From positions 106,105,583 to 106,169,582 of the forward strand of contig JAKGHH010000003.1 of NCBI GenBank assembly GCA_022828595.1: a DNA stretch of 64,000 nt. The letters run 5' to 3'. Shown here in pieces: positions 58,475-64,000 of the stretch. Below the pieces are notes generated by a model. It was not told where the DNA came from. It saw only the letters and a list, made by a program, of their open reading frames with translations, and ran no database searches. The position numbers were made by a program, and so were the translations under genes. Numbering within the stretch: the first letter of the stretch is position 1; every line of letters begins with the position of its first letter. This stretch comes from Nelumbo lutea. Taxonomy: Eukaryota; Streptophyta; Magnoliopsida; Proteales; Nelumbonaceae.

Positions 58475-61400
58475 ATGGATCCCAACCTCCAAACTGTAGA
58501 GCAGCCTGAGTGCAAAGTAGAAGACGACCAGGACGAAATTACCATTTGTTCATCCAAATCCTCAACACCCATCACTCCTCTATCTACAGCTTCCATCTCT
58601 CTCTCCCTCTCAACCGTCCTCCCAACCTATTTCCTCCTTCCCCCCAAATCCTCTCTACTCTCCCCTCATCCCACCAAGGTCAAAATCCCTTCCCAGATAT
58701 CTTCACTATCTCACCTCTCTCTTTCTTCCTCCGTTGCTCCTCCCAAACCATCGTTCAAGTCTACCATCTCGGCCTCCCCACTTCAAATCCCCCTCTCCCG
58801 TGGCCCCCGCCGATCTTCCGATCCGTCCAACCCCACCGGCGTCCGTCGCTCGTCCATCGTGTGGTTCCGCAACGATCTCCGTGTCCATGACAATGAATGC
58901 CTGACCTCCGCAAACAACGAGTCCATATCGGTCCTTCCGGTTTACTGCTTCGACCCCCGTGACTACGGTAAATCTTCGTCCGGGTTCGACAAGACAGGTC
59001 CTTACCGTGCTACATTCTTGATCGAATCAGTGTCAGATCTTCGGCGGAACCTCCAATCCAGGGGGTCTGACCTTGTTGTCAGAATTGGAAATCCGGAGGT
59101 GGTGTTAGTTGAGTTGGCTAGGGCGATTGGGGCCGATGCTGTGTATGCGCACAGGGAGGTTTCGCACGACGAAGTTCGGGCGGAGGATAAGATTGAGGCG
59201 GCGATGAAGGAGGAAGGTGTGGAGGTGAAGTATTTCTGGGGGAGTACATTGTACCATGTTGACGATTTGCCTTTCAAATTGGAGGAAATGCCATCGAATT
59301 ATGGTGGGTTTAGGGAGAAGGTGCAGGGGTTGGAAGTGAGGAAGACAATTGCTGCATTGGATCAGTTGAGGGGTTTTCCGGCGAGAGGAGATGTGGAGCC
59401 CGGTGAGATTCCCACCTTGTTGGATCTGGGTCTCAACCCATCTGCCACAATGGCTCAGGTTCGTCTCTTGGTTCTACTTATTGTATTTATTCAATTTTCT
59501 TTATATTCTCCATCACATTTTGTTAAACTTCATGCTGCATTGCTTCGGTTTATTATTTTCCTTTTGGCTAGAAATTTCGTGGATACATTCAGTACAGTTA
59601 ACACTCTATCAAACTGATAATTGTGAAAGAAAACCTTGATATTAAGTAATGGAAGTATTGCAATCAAGGGGTTGCTTTTTGGTTTGTATGTTTCCTAATG
59701 GAAGAGGGAAAGAGTTCATGTGCAAGAAAGATCACTGTAGTATCTTGGAGAGGGGACGAGGAAGAGAGACTCCGCATAACAGCTGCTACTGATATGATTT
59801 TCTGAAAGATGCAATAAACTGACATCTAAACTGGTAAAATCAATAAATGTATTTGTATTTCTATCCTGGCCTTTTCCATTGCTTTGTTTCAATTTTAACC
59901 CTGGTGTATTTGATTTAATAGTTCTAACTTCTAACCATGCATAATTATTTACAGGTCTTGTACCTTTGCTGATTTTTGCTATCACTACATATATTTCTTA
60001 ACATCTAGTATAGTTGGTGTAACACATCTAACCATGCAGATTAGTCATAAGACTAATGTTGGTTTTGGATATTACCACATTTCACTTCTTAATGCAGCCT
60101 GTAACTAATAATCTACTGATCTTCTCTTCCTTGAAAAAAGCTCTGTTTTTGTGATAAATACTATGATAATAAGATTTTTTTTCTTGTCATTTAGGATGGA
60201 AAACCAGCTGCCAATGCTCTTGTAGGAGGAGAAACAGAAGCATTGCAGAGACTTCAGAAGTTTGCAGCTGAATGCCACTCACAACCAAACAAGGGTGGTA
60301 ACGATAGCAGCCGGGATAGCATATATGGTGCCAATTTCTCTTGCAAAATCTCACCATGGCTAGCTATGGGCTGCCTCTCTCCCCGTTTCATGTTTGATGA
60401 ACTAAAGAAATCCGCAATCAGGTTTGGATCAATCGATATTTTTGTTCTATGAAATGTTTAATATATTAGAGTTGTCAAGAAATATTCTTACTTGGAATGA
60501 CGTTGTGCCTTCTAGAACAATATCTGCTGCTGCACCCAGGAAAGATGGTGGTAGTGGCTCATCTGATACTGGAATGAACTGGTTGATGTTTGAGTTGTTA
60601 TGGAGAGATTTCTTCAGGTAATGTGCTGGCTTTAAGAACTTGTCTTTCATTGGAAGTAATGTTTACCTGTGTTCTACTATTCTTTGAACAAGAACAACAT
60701 TTTCACTTCCTATGGTTAATGACCAATAATGATCCTGCCACTTTTGAAAAATAGGTGGAGTTTATTGTGTTCGTTAATGTTACCTGTTAGATTGTGATAA
60801 CCATCTGCCATCAGTACTAATCTACATGGGCCAGTGTGGTGGAGAGACCTGCAACATGGAACTCCATATTTTCTGAAAACCTGTCTCAAATGCATGTCTA
60901 CTGTATGTTGTTAATTGTCAAGAAATGCGGTGGACTATATTCTGATAAAACATACTGTGGATGTTTGTATAAAAAATACAGTGGATGTTTCAGTGGAACA
61001 GATTCTAGGGCCCCTTGAGCCCAGCACTGAGTATTAGTTTTTGTCACTAATGGAGCTTCATTAGTCTGCTATTTCATATACTGTTATTTGGTCATCAGCT
61101 CAAAGGAAGATAAAGTATGACCCTTTGCAGTCCATTAAAACCTGTCTTCTAAATCTTAGTAATGACTGTCTGACATTGGACCAACCCTTAGATAAACTGG
61201 TTTGAACTGCTGAACTGCCAGGTCAAATGTAATTTGGTTTTCTTTCACTTTTTCTTGTACACTTCCTATACCAATAAATACTGCTTACACATGTATAATG
61301 GAACACCTGTCACAGTGATTGGTTAGTGTAGGAAATCCAAACTATGTCAAATGGGGCACACAGATATACTTCCAGTTTAACTAGATCTTTATCAGCTGAA

Positions 61401-61623
61401 GATATCAATTACTGTTACGGAGGCTGGAACATCTTGGCCCATGCAGGGGTTTGACCCGTCTATGCATCAGTACCTTGATTGAAATATCTATTTGAGTATT
61501 CCTTTATAAATCCCTAAACTCGTTTTTCATATCTATTTCAGGTTCATCACCAAGAAGTACAGCTCTACTAAGAAGCAACTTGATGGTGCTCCGGCCACGG
61601 CTTGCACGGGTGCCCTTGCATGA
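58475..61623 (+). CDS. PHR2: Photolyase/blue-light receptor PHR2, complete
   Basis: Exons: 58475-59458, 60195-60421, 60516-60617 and 61542-61623, joining to 1395 nt (464 codons plus TGA). All introns are GT-AG. The first 90 or so residues are Ser/Thr/Pro-rich and low in acid after residue 22, possibly a transit peptide. The photolyase N-terminal domain starts about residue 125 with IVWFRNDLRVHDNE. It continues through LPVYCFDPRDYGKSSSGFDK, VYAHREVSHDEV and YFWGSTLYHVDDLPF. After intron 1 comes GANFSCKISPWLAMGCLSPR, and the C-terminal part has MNWLMFELLWRDFFR and FITKKYSS, ending TACTGALA. This short end, lacking the full FAD-binding helical domain, is normal for plant PHR2 and separates it from CRY-DASH/CRY3 and true CPD photolyases. 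PHR2's biochemical activity is not established. AATAAA at 61963-61968 may serve polyadenylation. Confidence 0.95.
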
Positions 61624-64000
61624 TAGAATGGAGATAAAAGGATAGTTTAAATTACAAGGTAGATAGAACTTGGTTATTTCCTTCCATCTCTATGATCTGG
61701 CTCAAAAATGTTTGTATAGGGTTGAAAACTCATCTGTATTTGGGTTTAAGTTTAATCTGCTTTACGGGACACGACTTATTGAGGATCCGAGATTTGGTGC
61801 CGTGGACATTTTGTATGTATATCCTCGAATTAGTTACAAAGTCAACATGGGGATATACACGAGGTCTACTTTTTATCTTTCCCCATTCCATTTTCCCAGC
61901 CTCCCCTTCTTTATTTTCTGCTTTTGTAGTTGTGGCTGAAATGAGATTGTTATCTCATCAGGAATAAAAAACATTTGATATAGTCTTTAGTAACTACTGC
62001 AATCCTTCTTATTGCAAATATCTTTTAGCAGTGTAATGATTCAAAGTGCATGACCAGAAAAGTGGAATTGAATATGTAGTGCAGACACCCAAGCACTGGC
62101 TAGTTTCTTAATACACAACACAGGGAAGACTTTGAACATTGGACAATGGACCATTCACAAAACAAGCTACAAACTGTTCTATGGTCTTCAATCCTCTTTG
62201 CAGCAATTTTTTTTTATTTCTGCCCCTTCTACATGGAAATAAATACTGCTGAAGTAGTGAAGTTAAATTGAAAATTACCGTCTATGGAGACAAGCGCTTA
62301 ATGACTGATCAAGTCGGCGATGAGTCGATGACCAACTGCCAAGGGCCCAAGGCTGCATTACATCCTGCCCTATGTCAACCAGAGTCCGCTTTCTTAATCT
62401 GAACGACTTTACCGTCGTTGTTCAGAAAACTGAAAATTGAACAGTGTTTATTAACAAATTCCGCCCTGCAGCTGCACTTGAATTGGGAAGAGAGAAGAAA
62501 AGCTGGATAACGTAAGAAAAACGACTTGTGTCGATTGTCGAAAACTTGAAATTGGTAGAGTAATGACCAAGTGCACTGTGAAATGACATAACTATCCTTT
62601 TTCTTATCATGCTTCCTATACTCTTTATCTATTACCAAGTTTCAGACACTTGGTAGGGAGAAAGGGTATTACAATAACATACAACAAATGACACTTAAAT
62701 GATGTGATGTAACATGGTGTAATGCACCAGGCTCCCACCAATGTGGATAAATGTATGTACCCTCATCCCTATGCATACATAGAGGGAGGGTCTGCCCGTT
62801 TCCTCTCAACTCTCATCTTTTAAGAGGAAGAAAAACGGTTGTTTGTTTTTTCTTATTTCTTATCTTTTAAAGTATAATCATACAACTTTTTGTTTTCCAA
62901 TGATACTCAAAAAAGACAAGCACTAATTTTTAATGATATCTCTGATCAAAATGGATATTTGATAATTTTTAGAATCCGGAATTCAGAACAACATTCTTTA
63001 CATTCAAAGTTTAGAGAAAATAAAAATTTACCAATACTAATATACTTCTTAATGTAATTATTACACTTTCCGATGTTAGACTTTAGAGCAAACAAACAAG
63101 CTAGGAATTTGGATTAACTGAACTAGACCAATGATGAGGTTCCATGCCAATAATAAATTCATGGGCCCTATTGTAAAAGATACGGGCCCCATGTATTTAA
63201 TACTGGCGTAGAACCTTATAGATGTTGTTTTCAAGATTTGAATCATGGTCATCCAAGTCACAATGGAGCAATCATCCAACCATTGTGCCAAGGCTTACCC
63301 TCTATATACCACTAACTGCATTGTACTTCAAGGCGATTTGTACTAAAACTTTTGAAGCTTCAATTCTAAAAGTCAACATAATGAAATTACTTTCTTTTTT
63401 AAGTTATTACAAAAATCATCTAAATCTCTCATCTCCTATCTTCACATCAATAGAGAAAAGGCGACTATACCTTTCAAATTCCAAATCTAAGGTGTGTATC
63501 TAAGATTGAAAAAAGGTAAACAATGAACAAAGGAACTGAGATCTTATACAAGGTAGATCAAGAAGAAACTAACAAACATTAATCTCATAGGGACAAATAT
63601 AGTTACAAATTGAATGAATAGTGATACAAATTACAAAGCATGTGATTATACAAATATTGAAATTATGAAATATACAATGGTTGTATACTTCATAAACTTC
63701 ATACTTGGATGAATGAAATATGAAAATGGAATAAATTAATAAATATAAAAAATACAACATAGAATTATAGACTATATAGACTATATAGTTACAAATTGAA
63801 AATACAAAACTACAATAATAGCAAATAAATTAAATAAAATTAAAACAAAATTAATAATAATTTGACAAAATAAAAAATTATGGGTTATTTGTTAAAGTTT
63901 ACAATTTAAACAAAATTTACATATACATTATGATGAAAGCATTCACACACACTTTCATCATCTGCTTCAGGTGAAAAACCAAATATCCAATGTATGTAGT
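61624..64000. other. PHR2 3' flank, no recognised gene
   Basis: Probable PHR2 3' UTR to about 61980. Beyond it there are only short frames on both strands; a minus-strand frame of 87 residues (62638-62375) matches nothing I know. From 63500 the sequence is AT-rich with small direct repeats (ACTATATAG near 63770-63790). Confidence 0.5.

Noticed and set aside
58475..59617. A 380-residue uninterrupted plus-strand frame as the whole PHR2 product
   Set aside because: Codons after 59458 read into intron 1; the family sequence continues at 60195 after a clean GT-AG intron.
58475..61623. CRY-DASH/CRY3 or CPD photolyase identity
   Set aside because: The C-terminus TACTGALA and absence of the long FAD domain match PHR2, not CRY3 or PHR1.
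62375..62638. Minus-strand gene downstream of PHR2
   Set aside because: An 87-residue frame with no recognised motif, no splice context and no codon bias I can judge.

Overview
The window is nuclear DNA from a flowering plant. Two multi-exon genes with canonical GT-AG introns encode plant-type proteins, and most of the remaining sequence is layered transposable elements: Ty1/copia, Ty3/gypsy, an L1-type LINE, hAT-like and other MITEs, and a tRNA-derived SINE. Nothing here looks bacterial, organellar or viral in the strict sense. I cannot name the species from sequence alone.

Layout. (1) 1-4322: a minus-strand copia element (A) running off the left edge, inserted into a minus-strand LINE (4323-about 7503). 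(2) 8216-27917: the first nine exons of GCP4 (gamma-tubulin complex component 4, minus strand), 444 codons rebuilt exon by exon. Its intron 5 is 12.2 kb and holds a four-level nest: intron > hAT-like MITE (8-bp target duplication) > copia B (5-bp TSD) > copia C (5-bp TSD). Intron 9 runs left for at least 8.2 kb, so copia A and the LINE probably lie inside it and the remaining GCP4 exons lie off the window. (3) 27918-32388: GCP4 upstream region, a 180-bp imperfect palindrome, a 994-bp hAT-like element with an 8-bp TSD, and AT-rich dispersed repeats. (4) 32389-51772: a TIR-bounded, Mutator-like element carrying a formin gene fragment (candidate Pack-MULE), split by a 17.7-kb Tat-like Ty3/gypsy element (E) with a perfect TSD. 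E in turn carries a truncated minus-strand gypsy (D), a solo LTR, an irregular tandem repeat and an antisense open frame. (5) 51773-58160: MITEs, an AT-rich tandem duplication (unit about 1.2 kb) in which one copy is interrupted by an 874-bp solo LTR while the other copy preserves the empty site, a compound microsatellite, and a TIR element. (6) 58475-61623: PHR2, a plant photolyase/cryptochrome-family gene, plus strand, four exons, 464 codons, complete. (7) 61624-64000: PHR2 3' flank, no recognised gene.

Only GCP4 (microtubule nucleation) and PHR2 (photolyase family) look like functional host genes. All large mobile elements carry stops, frameshifts, missing domains or substituted catalytic residues. 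LTR divergence (E roughly 10%, B roughly 5%, C under 2%, counted by eye) agrees with the nesting of C inside B.
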